From the NCBI RefSeq assembly GCF_000709795.1, contig NZ_KL503807.1, positions 19,427 to 83,426 of the forward strand: 64,000 bases of DNA. The letters are read 5' to 3'. Position numbers and translations under genes: made by a program. Shown here one piece after another: positions 9,089 to 16,748 of this stretch. The stretch's first letter is position 1. Every line of letters starts with the position of its first letter. This DNA comes from Bartonella bacilliformis Ver097 (GTDB lineage Bacteria; Pseudomonadota; Alphaproteobacteria; Rhizobiales; Rhizobiaceae). The notes below the pieces were generated by a model. That model saw nothing but the letters and a program-made list of their open reading frames with translations, had not been told where the DNA came from and ran no database searches.

Positions 9089-9649
9089 CTATGAGTCTTT
9101 ACAAAATATTTTAGAATTAGAAGTCCATTTACCAAAACCACTTGCAACCATATTACTTATAACACGGCAAACATAGCGCTTTTGAGCTGGATTGTTATTG
9201 AGTCCAGCATGATAACGCGCAACCGCCATAGTCCAGTTGCCCTCTTTTTGATGCAAAATTTGTAAAAAACGCGCTGCATAATCCACGTTTTTGTGAGGCT
9301 GCAGCATCTCTTCTATAGAAGCAAAATGTGACCCGTGATAATAATCATTAATCTGCATACACCCAACATCAATTAATTTCACACCGCGGCTTTTTGCGTC
9401 TTTAAAAAGACGAACAGCTTCTGTCTTCGTTTTTGCAAAAACAGCCCTACCATTAATATTCAATGCATAAGGTTGCAACGATTCCTTATGACCTGTTTCT
9501 GTCAATCCAACGGCATAAAGAATACCCAAAGGGATATGATAACGCTTAGAAGCATTCATCATTTCTGCTTCACATACATTGCCAGCGGCAGCACTGCTTA
9601 ATATAGTAAAACTATACAACCAACCGACGGGAATTGCGCGGATGAACAT
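9089..9649 (-). CDS. Lytic transglycosylase (SLT domain), flagellar locus
   Basis: Probable periplasmic muramidase that opens peptidoglycan for the flagellar rod. From M at 9649 it has 186 residues. Residues 1-23 look like a signal peptide (hydrophobic, ending SSAAAG). The SLT fold follows: catalytic-type glutamate in GLTETGH (about residue 51), then VGCMQIN and AVARYHAGLNN. The frame opens as far as 9763 but that would remove the signal peptide from the start. It overlaps the end of fliK by 38 bases. Rhizobial FlgJ lacks a muramidase domain, so a separate enzyme makes sense. Confidence 0.8.
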   Translation of the reverse strand: MFIRAIPVGWLYSFTILSSAAAGNVCEAEMMNASKRYHIPLGILYAVGLTETGHKESLQPYALNINGRAVFAKTKTEAVRLFKDAKSRGVKLIDVGCMQINDYYHGSHFASIEEMLQPHKNVDYAARFLQILHQKEGNWTMAVARYHAGLNNNPAQKRYVCRVISNMVASGFGKWTSNSKIFCKDS

Positions 9650-10892
9650 CTTCAAGAGAAAGATCCACAAGTGACGAATCCTCCAACAAAAATCGTTTAA
9701 AAAATTGCCTTGATTCATTTTGTCCACTCTGATCGTTATGATCAAATGCCTGATGCTGTCCATGAGAATTTTGTTCGCTATTATTTTGCCTTACCCCCTG
9801 ATCCATCTGTGACAACTGACCTGATTGAGCATTTTTATCAATAATGGTAACTGACAAGCGGCCACCATCATGAATATGCGCCTTTTCTAAGATGAGGATC
9901 AACATTTCTTGATTATGGGCTAAAAGGCGCGCTGTTTCTTGATGCTGAGCTTGTAATTCAACATGAAGCCCCTGTGTAGTCATCCGCAACTTTGCATCAA
10001 TCGAGCCAAGTTCAACAGGTGTGAGCTTTAAATGCAAAAGCTGCACATGACCAACCTTCTTATTCAAAGTGACATGAACATCACTGAATTGGCTAATGAA
10101 ATTTGGTTTTTCTTGTTGCATAGCAACATTATCACCCATTTTAAAATCCCCAAGAAACAGAGATTTTGCGGTCTCCACATCAAAACGCACTGTTGAAGAT
10201 TCACTGCCCCGTATTAAACTGTGTGTGAAATTTTGTGTAAAATGCTGTGCATGCTTATGGACCTTCAGATTTTTTTCCTTTATACTTGTTTGAGTATCTT
10301 CCTCAACGCTCTCTGCTTTCTGCATATTTGCAATCCATTGCTCTCCCCTGTTACCCCTTATAGCGGAGTGACCACGCTCGTTTTCTGTAAATTCACCAAT
10401 TTTCTTTTCAATGATTTCTTGTTTTACAAATTGTTGAGATAAACATAGCGGATGCTCCTCACCCTGAAGTGCAACACTTTTCTGCATGTTTGAACGCGAA
10501 TGCTTTGCTTTTAAAGCTTTATCTGAAACTTCTTCTTCTGTTTGCAGCCATAAGAAATCTTTATTCACCTCCTCTTGCTCTGCTTCATCTTGATTGATCA
10601 CCTTTTCAAACGCTTTGTTTGTGTGATGCTTTTCGTCTTTTTTGTCCAACACTCTATTAAACGTCGATGCAGAAGAAGATGTAGCCGCATTTGATTCTAG
10701 CATCCCTTCCGTTATCTGCATCGGTGATGAATTATGAGAAAAATGCTTTTTATCGCGGTTAACCAGTGCTCCAAATTCTTGATCAAACTGATTATCTATA
10801 TCCCCTTGTGCCCTTTCCAATTGTGCTGAAATCTTATTCACTGGAGACATGAGCGCAGAAAGAAAACCACTCAATCCATCAATATTGATCAT
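9612..10892 (-). CDS. fliK: Hook-length control protein FliK (MotD type)
   Basis: FliK measures hook length and switches export specificity. In rhizobia the same gene was first called motD. It is 426 residues. The first about 240 are hydrophilic and poorly conserved, rich in Glu, Gln, Lys and Ser. The last third has the conserved hook-length domain: LHLKLTPVELGSIDAKLRM, then LHVELQAQHQETARLLAHN and LILILEKAHI. It follows motC with a one-base overlap and overlaps the transglycosylase gene downstream. The identification rests on the C-terminal domain and the position. Confidence 0.85.
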   Translation of the reverse strand: MINIDGLSGFLSALMSPVNKISAQLERAQGDIDNQFDQEFGALVNRDKKHFSHNSSPMQITEGMLESNAATSSSASTFNRVLDKKDEKHHTNKAFEKVINQDEAEQEEVNKDFLWLQTEEEVSDKALKAKHSRSNMQKSVALQGEEHPLCLSQQFVKQEIIEKKIGEFTENERGHSAIRGNRGEQWIANMQKAESVEEDTQTSIKEKNLKVHKHAQHFTQNFTHSLIRGSESSTVRFDVETAKSLFLGDFKMGDNVAMQQEKPNFISQFSDVHVTLNKKVGHVQLLHLKLTPVELGSIDAKLRMTTQGLHVELQAQHQETARLLAHNQEMLILILEKAHIHDGGRLSVTIIDKNAQSGQLSQMDQGVRQNNSEQNSHGQHQAFDHNDQSGQNESRQFFKRFLLEDSSLVDLSLEDVHPRNSRRLVV

Positions 10893-12259
10893 TATATCTT
10901 CTCTCCTAATAATTTGTCGATGGCATCTATCTTCTTTCGTGTTTGTTCGATAAATTGATCTGTCTCTGTTGCAATAGAAAGCAAATCACTTTGTTGTCCA
11001 CCGCGTCTCTTTGACTGTGTCTTTAGTGTTTCTTGGCTTTGCGACGGTGTAAACTCTTGTGTCTCAACAACTTGAAGATTATTCGATAAAGAAGAAGAAA
11101 CCCTGTCTGCTATAGCTTGCGCAGCAGTCAATAAAGGGCGATCTCTTTCTGATAAATCTTTGCTAGAAATAGTCTTCAACATCTGTGCTGCTTTTTCTGC
11201 TGTCACTGAGCTAGCTAAACTCGCAGCATAATAAAGATGGATAGGGGCATCGTTAACATTCAGTTTATGCGCCAATATAAGAGCTTTTTGAGCACTCAGT
11301 TTCACTCTTTCCATGCGTGCATCAATCAATGCTGCACGGCTCACTTCCGTATATGTCATCAATTGCAGTATTGTCGGTGCATATGAAACCAATGTTTCGA
11401 ATTGCTCATCGCTTAAGCTTTTTTCAATGCGTGGAATAACAAGTCTAAACTCACTCCAAAAATTATTCGCATAGGGTGATTTTTCAAACCGATTTGCATA
11501 ATTGCGTACTAACAACACCAAAAGTTCTGCCTTCTCAAGCGTTGCAGCAACCCTAAGTTCACGACGAATTGCACTCTCTTCAAACAAAGTTCCTGGAGCT
11601 AAAAGCCTAACTTGATTAAGTTGTTTTAAAGCCAAAGCAGGATCTTTTTCACTGGTATTTGTAACAGTAGAGAGCACAATGGATAAAAATAAAGCATGGG
11701 GAAGTGACTGAAGCTCTTGATCGCTCAAATTTGCAAAAGCTCTAAAAAATTCCTCTCTTTTATGAGACGTATAGGCCAAAGCACCTGTTATCAAATTTTG
11801 AGCAATCACTCCTTGCCCATAATCTTCTAAAATTATCCTAACAACCCGAGGATTTCCGCCATTTAAAAGATAGATCAATAAGGCATAAAGATTATGCTCA
11901 TCTTGCCAAACATCAGGACTAAGAGTTAAAAATTTTTCACCAATCTCTCTTAAAAGTTCTGGTTGTTTCTGTAATGCCCCTTCCTGACCTGACATAATTT
12001 TGTCTTGTAAATTTTGTAAGGAACGAACAAGCTGTATAGGCTGAGATAAAATAATCCTTGATGAAGTAGAAGATTTTTCCTCTGAAACAGATAAATCTTC
12101 AGAAGGAAGAGCTGCTTGGGCGACAAAAACCTCTCCAAATTTTGTGTCAGTTGCTGTTTCGACTTGTTGTAAAGAGGCCTCTACTCTTTGCGGACATATC
12201 GCTTGAATCAAAACAAAAAAAAGCAAAAGACAAACACTCTGTATCCTTCTCATCATCAT
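10892..12259 (-). CDS. motC: Periplasmic motility protein MotC
   Basis: MotC is a Rhizobiales-specific periplasmic protein that binds MotB and is needed for motor rotation. It is 455 residues with a signal peptide (about 1-28, RIQSVCLLLFFVLIQAICPQ, cleavage near VEAS). A long helical repeat-like body and a hydrophilic C-terminus follow. It lies in the motB-motC-fliK order known from Sinorhizobium and Brucella. Its chaperone MotE is encoded at 25919-26755. Confidence 0.88.
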   Translation of the reverse strand: MMMRRIQSVCLLLFFVLIQAICPQRVEASLQQVETATDTKFGEVFVAQAALPSEDLSVSEEKSSTSSRIILSQPIQLVRSLQNLQDKIMSGQEGALQKQPELLREIGEKFLTLSPDVWQDEHNLYALLIYLLNGGNPRVVRIILEDYGQGVIAQNLITGALAYTSHKREEFFRAFANLSDQELQSLPHALFLSIVLSTVTNTSEKDPALALKQLNQVRLLAPGTLFEESAIRRELRVAATLEKAELLVLLVRNYANRFEKSPYANNFWSEFRLVIPRIEKSLSDEQFETLVSYAPTILQLMTYTEVSRAALIDARMERVKLSAQKALILAHKLNVNDAPIHLYYAASLASSVTAEKAAQMLKTISSKDLSERDRPLLTAAQAIADRVSSSLSNNLQVVETQEFTPSQSQETLKTQSKRRGGQQSDLLSIATETDQFIEQTRKKIDAIDKLLGEKI

Positions 12260-12339
12260 GGTACCTTATTCTTTTTTGGGGACAAACCCAAGTTGAATAG
12301 GCTTTTCGGATGACTTTTAAATGCTAGCACCTTTTGCAT

Positions 12340-13419
12340 CTATTCACCATTTGGGGTGCGTATAAAAATAGAGATACGCCGATTTTCAGCAGCATATGGA
12401 TCTGCCGTATTTTTTAAATCTCGATCTGCATACCCTTCAACCCGCAAAATCCGTTTTTCATCCAAACCACCCCGCACTAACATGTAATAAGCCATTTGCG
12501 CCCGTGCTGTTGAAAGCTGCCAATTATCACGATTAGCACTACGGTAAGGTCGAGAATCTGTATGGCCACTAATGATAACATCTCCCTGATGCTTTGCGAT
12601 AATTTTTGCCATCTCGCCAATCATTTCAACCGTTTCTACTGTCGGAACAGAGGAACCCACTCTAAACATCTCACGTTGGGGCTGGTCCATTAATTCAATA
12701 ATAACACCTTCTCTCGTTGGCTCGACATAAACCGATACATGATGATCATTGACTGTTTCTTTCATAAAATCCGTCAATTCTTTCGCAAAATCGAGCGATT
12801 CTTGAGAAGGAAGAAAATTCTCCTGTGCAAGCTGTTGGAAGGCTAATGGTGTCTCTGCTTTAACCAACGCATTAGATACCGAATGTTGATTCCAATAATT
12901 TAATGAAAATGGATCATAATAATCGGTTCCGACCTTTGAAGTTTCTTTTGAATCACCATTTTCTTGTTCCATCGACATGCTATTTTCTGTATTCTTATCA
13001 GAATGATCTTTCACGGTTCGTTTTACATCAACTATCTTTTCTAACCCTGTGTAGGGATCACGCATTAGCTCTGCTTCTTCTGCGAAATTAAGCTGACCAT
13101 TTTCTGATTGTGCTCCTTCTCCAAGTTTTGGATCAACAAAAGATGTGTTGTCATTTTCAGCATCATTTTGCTTAACACCACGAATAGTTGTTTCATGATC
13201 CACGAGTTTGATAGGATTAAAATAATTTGCAATAACGGCTTTTTCTTCCTCATCCTTTGCATTAACTAACCACATCACAAGAAAAAGCGCCATCATTGCT
13301 GTCATAAAATCGGCATAAGCAATCTTCCAAACACCGCCATGATGATCATCATGATCATCATGGCCACCACGACGAACGATAATAATTTCAGAATGCGTGT
13401 GTTGATCTTCTGATTTCAC
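12340..13419 (-). CDS. motB: Flagellar stator protein MotB
   Basis: MotB anchors the MotA/MotB proton-channel stator to peptidoglycan. It is 359 residues. A His/Asp-rich N-terminus (around residues 18-28) precedes the single membrane helix KIAYADFMTAMMALFLVMWL, where Asp37 is the expected proton-binding residue. The C-terminus is an OmpA-like peptidoglycan-binding domain (VIISGHTDSRPYRSANRDNW, STARAQM). The acidic linker of about 150 residues is long, as in other rhizobial MotB proteins. It overlaps the fliH-like gene by 4 bases. motA is in a separate plus-strand operon. Confidence 0.94.
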   Translation of the reverse strand: MKSEDQHTHSEIIIVRRGGHDDHDDHHGGVWKIAYADFMTAMMALFLVMWLVNAKDEEEKAVIANYFNPIKLVDHETTIRGVKQNDAENDNTSFVDPKLGEGAQSENGQLNFAEEAELMRDPYTGLEKIVDVKRTVKDHSDKNTENSMSMEQENGDSKETSKVGTDYYDPFSLNYWNQHSVSNALVKAETPLAFQQLAQENFLPSQESLDFAKELTDFMKETVNDHHVSVYVEPTREGVIIELMDQPQREMFRVGSSVPTVETVEMIGEMAKIIAKHQGDVIISGHTDSRPYRSANRDNWQLSTARAQMAYYMLVRGGLDEKRILRVEGYADRDLKNTADPYAAENRRISIFIRTPNGE

Positions 13420-14177
13420 CGAATCAACTCCTGTAATGACGCTAGTAACGAAGAAAGCTGCGTAGCGACAACCACTTCACCACGACGCAAACGTATCTCG
13501 GTGCTGTTGGTTGGGTGAAATTCAAATTGAGATGAATTAAATCCCTGCTGCTTTTTGAGCTGCTCAAAAAGTTTTTCATTGCCTTCAAGAATCAAAAACT
13601 GATTTGCATCGACAACTTGCCCTGCTAGCTTTGCAGCAAATTGCTTCAACACGTCTTGTGTCATCTTCTCACCTATAAAGCCAGAGAGAATCTGTGCAAT
13701 ATCCTGAGCAATTTCTTGACGTAAATTCGCCAAACCTTCTGTTAATTGGTGATGCATATCAGCACCTAAAGCTTCAATTGCACTATCCTTTGCTATTTCA
13801 AGAGCTTTTATATGCTCTTCTTCCATGCGTTTTTTTTCAGCTGCAAAATGCGTTTGCAACTTTTCTGTTGTTTCCTGCACTGCTTGGTGAACAACTTCTT
13901 GTTGCAGCACATGAACATCAATAGTTTTTTCAGCATTCACGTGGAGAGGTAAGATATCTTCCATATTGTCTTCTGAAAAAACAACGCCAGATAATGAAAA
14001 TGCTTCATGCCCTTCATCTTCACACGTCCTCTTAGCTTGCTCAGCAAAAGACAGAATTTTTTCCTCTTCATCAACGACATGTCGTTGTGAAAAATCATTA
14101 AGAACGGAAGAAAATGGCAAACTTGCCTTTCCTTGAAATTCTTCACTTGTCTTTTCCATTCTATTGATCACATTCAT
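13416..14177 (-). CDS. fliH: FliH-like export ATPase regulator
   Basis: Probable stator/regulator of the flagellar export ATPase FliI. The 253 residues include a long charged helical region (about 90-150, HAVQETTEKLQTHFAAEKKR-like) and a C-terminal domain (LRQEIAQDIAQILSGFIGEK, then EIRLRRGEVVVAT) resembling FliH/YscL proteins. It lies between fliF and motB, where rhizobial clusters keep this gene. The similarity is weak, as is usual for FliH, so the name rests on size, coiled-coil pattern and position. Confidence 0.68.
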   Translation of the reverse strand: MNVINRMEKTSEEFQGKASLPFSSVLNDFSQRHVVDEEEKILSFAEQAKRTCEDEGHEAFSLSGVVFSEDNMEDILPLHVNAEKTIDVHVLQQEVVHQAVQETTEKLQTHFAAEKKRMEEEHIKALEIAKDSAIEALGADMHHQLTEGLANLRQEIAQDIAQILSGFIGEKMTQDVLKQFAAKLAGQVVDANQFLILEGNEKLFEQLKKQQGFNSSQFEFHPTNSTEIRLRRGEVVVATQLSSLLASLQELIR

Positions 14178-14198
14178 TCAGCATTGCATTCTATAAAT

Positions 14199-15860
14199 CT
14201 AAACAGGCTGTGCAGTTGTATCATTAACCCATTCACGTAAAATCCCAGCAAAACGCTCTTCATCCATATCTATCATTTTTTCTAAACGATTTTGTGGGGG
14301 AACACGCATACGATTGCGTAAATCACGTAGTATATCATCATTTGTTTTTGTTACCCCACCAAAACCGACAGCAGCTTGCGATTGATTATCCAAAGCAGGC
14401 ATAGTACTTAAGCCAACCAAAGCATTTTCACCACTATTACGAGCTTTTTGTCCTTCACGCATTTCACGCATTAAGGGGCGTACACCTAAAAACAAAATCA
14501 ACAGAACAGCAATCACCAATGCAACACCATTGACCACACCAGGTATATAACGTGACACGGATTCCCAAAGAGGTGTTTCAACAGGTGTCAAATCAGCACC
14601 ATTATGACCAATGAAATCAACAGCTGTTACATTGATGACATCACCACGATTTAAGTCAAGCCCTGCAGCAGCTGAAACCATTTGTTGAATACGGGTTACT
14701 TGGTCATTAATAAAATCTTCAGAAACTGTCGTTTCCCCATTTGCAGGTACTAAACGTGTACGATCTACCACAATGGCAATAGCCAATTTTTTCACACTAT
14801 AACCATCTCTAACCGTAGAGATAATTTTAGAATTAATTTCATAATTGGTTGTTTCTTCACGACGGTCTTTTTTATCTGTTGACGTTTCTCCACCACCATT
14901 AGCAATTTCTTCTTGCGGAATATTTTGCTCGACTCCAACAGCATCACTGTTGCGACTATTTTGGCTATCTGCTTGATCACGCACAGAACGTATAGAACGT
15001 ACAACTTGCGATTCCGGATCAAAAATTGTTTCATTGATTTGACGACGATCTGTATCTAAAGCCACTTGCACACTGGTTTGGAAATGGTCAAGCCCAAGAT
15101 AAGGAACTAATTGCTTACGAATATTGGCATCAATTTGCGATGCAACTTGATGTTCTAGTGAAGCCATGACAATAGGTACCCCATTGATGGCATCAACCCC
15201 AGAAGCTAACATCTGTCCACGTGTGTCCATCACCGTTACTGAACTTGCTTCAAGCGAAGGAACAGCGGCTGCCACTAAATGTCGAATAGATTGAGCAGAT
15301 TCGACTGAAAAACCGCCATCCGTACGAATCACAACAGAGGCTGTAGGCTTTTGATTGGCCCGACGAAAAGATCCTTTATCAGGTAAAACAATATGGACAC
15401 GTGCAGCCTTTACACCCTGCACAGCTTGAATTGTGCGCGCAATCTCGCCCTCTAAAGCACGTTGACGTGTGATTTCTTGCATGAAAGATGTTAACCCCAA
15501 GGACCCCATATTATCAAACAATTCATACCCTGCATTGTTCGATGTGGGAAGTCCTTTTTCTGCAAGGAACATTCGAACATGCTCTGCCTGCCCTACAGGA
15601 ACCTGAACAGAACCCCCATCGGAAGAAACATCAAAAGCAATTCCTGCTTCCCCCAAAGCCATTCCTATACGGTTTACATCATCGCGAGAAAGACCAACAT
15701 AAAGCGTTTCGTGAGAAGGACGCGTGAGATAAAAGCTGGAAAATAGAATCGTTCCAAAAAGCGTTACCCCAACCAAACCAAGCGCAATTAGACGCTTTGC
15801 CCCCAATTTATAAAGAGCACTCCCTGAAGAAGAAAGAAAAACAAAAAATTTATCAAGCAT
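14199..15860 (-). CDS. fliF: Flagellar MS-ring protein FliF
   Basis: FliF forms the MS ring in the inner membrane, on which the rest of the motor is built. From the ATG at 15860 it has 553 residues. The first membrane helix (LIALGLVGVTLFGTILFSSF) is followed by the YscJ/FliF domain (TLYVGLSRDDVNRIGMALGE, RALEGEIARTIQAVQGVKAA, ARVHIVLPDK). A hydrophilic FliF C region with TNYEINSKI, a second helix (VNGVALVIAVLLILFLGV) and a C-terminal FliG-binding tail complete it. The frame opens 81 bases further upstream but without family support. First gene of the leftward motor operon. Confidence 0.94.
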   Translation of the reverse strand: MLDKFFVFLSSSGSALYKLGAKRLIALGLVGVTLFGTILFSSFYLTRPSHETLYVGLSRDDVNRIGMALGEAGIAFDVSSDGGSVQVPVGQAEHVRMFLAEKGLPTSNNAGYELFDNMGSLGLTSFMQEITRQRALEGEIARTIQAVQGVKAARVHIVLPDKGSFRRANQKPTASVVIRTDGGFSVESAQSIRHLVAAAVPSLEASSVTVMDTRGQMLASGVDAINGVPIVMASLEHQVASQIDANIRKQLVPYLGLDHFQTSVQVALDTDRRQINETIFDPESQVVRSIRSVRDQADSQNSRNSDAVGVEQNIPQEEIANGGGETSTDKKDRREETTNYEINSKIISTVRDGYSVKKLAIAIVVDRTRLVPANGETTVSEDFINDQVTRIQQMVSAAAGLDLNRGDVINVTAVDFIGHNGADLTPVETPLWESVSRYIPGVVNGVALVIAVLLILFLGVRPLMREMREGQKARNSGENALVGLSTMPALDNQSQAAVGFGGVTKTNDDILRDLRNRMRVPPQNRLEKMIDMDEERFAGILREWVNDTTAQPV

Positions 15861-15941
15861 ATATTTGTACCATTTTGTTTTAAAGAAAAAGCAATTACTA
15901 CGTATAAATAAAGACAACACATTTAAGCTGTTGAGCGACAC

Positions 15942-16350
15942 TTTTTCCCCTCATCATAAACAATAAAGCTTGTGCGAAAATGATGCGTATTTTTAGTGAA
16001 AAAATACATTCTTCTTCTGCATTATCCCCTTACAGAATCATAGTTTTAATGGAAATTGGATATCCATGTAGTCTTGTTTCAAAAGGCTCCATTGTATGAG
16101 GATACAAACTGCTAAGACCAACACTAAACGCAGATATATTCCGGCAATAATTTTCTGCAAAGAATAGATGATTGTTTTTAACGTTATTCTAAAAAAGATT
16201 TTTACAAAATGTATAGAGAAATACCCTCTAAATAGACGTTCACGAAATGTAACTGATTGACACAAAATAAAAAAGGAGATAGATCCAACCACGCTTAATG
16301 AGGGTACTCTATTTTTTGGGGGATATCTAATTTTTCAAAGAGCTCACTGA
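15942..16350. other. Non-coding region upstream of fliF and of the decayed autotransporter
   Basis: AT-rich sequence without a supported gene. A minus-strand frame at 16038-16292 (84 residues, hydrophobic near the end) has no recognisable similarity. At 16312-16327 a run of T is followed by GGGGGATATC, a box that recurs near other genes of this locus. It may hold the fliF promoter, which I could not define. Confidence 0.4.
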
Positions 16351-16506
16351 ACATGTACAATCGCTGCTAGCTTTTTAGGACTAGGTATCAACGTGTAATT
16401 ATCTCCAAAATTCTCATTATATGGGGACATAAACCACAGACACAAACTGCAAAAGTCTGGTATCTCAGGTAATAGCTTCGCTGCTGGAATAGGGTATCGC
16501 TTCTAA
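16351..16506 (+). pseudogene. Remnant of an autotransporter beta-barrel C-terminus
   Basis: Translating the plus strand in frame with the stop at 16504-16506 gives a sequence that follows the last 40-odd residues of the autotransporter at 16749-19208. It reads INHRHKLQKSGISG then NSFAAGIGYRF-stop, against ISHRHKLQKAGISG then NSFSAGMRYRF-stop. The upstream part matches GGVGMSAQLSQHVSLHSD but is interrupted by a TAA at 16396-16398, and a frame break precedes 16351. Only the tail of the gene survives. It is a third member of this local family, now dead. Confidence 0.82.
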
Positions 16507-16577
16507 TGATCTACCAGCAAATTTTTTTTGGGGGATGTTAATATAAAAGGATATTTTCTAAGTTTACATCTATGAAC

Positions 16578-16656
16578 GATTTATGCGTTCATGGACGCAT
16601 AAATCATCATTGACATAAATTAATGACAATGATAGCCCGGTCAAACTTTTACCGGG
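16578..16656 (+). promoter_or_regulatory. Cluster of three inverted repeats upstream of autotransporter 1
   Basis: Three perfect inverted repeats lie one after another. GATTTATGCGT (16578-16588) pairs with ACGCATAAATC (16595-16605). ATCATTG (16606-16612) pairs with CAATGAT (16627-16633). CCCGGT (16636-16641) pairs with ACCGGG (16651-16656). The first is an 11-base stem with a 6-base loop. None is followed by a T-run, so a simple terminator is unlikely. They may be operators or a structured leader of the autotransporter mRNA. Confidence 0.45.
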
Positions 16657-16748
16657 GTACTTTATTTATCATTTTAAAGTACAAATTTTATCTTTCTTCT
16701 TTAACGAAAGAAGGAAGAAATGGGGATTATAATTTTTGGGGAATTTCA

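Noticed and set aside
16038..16292. 84-residue minus-strand frame with a hydrophobic segment upstream of fliF
   Set aside because: No ribosome site or similarity, high Phe/Ile content as expected for AT-rich chance frames, and it lies beside decayed sequence.
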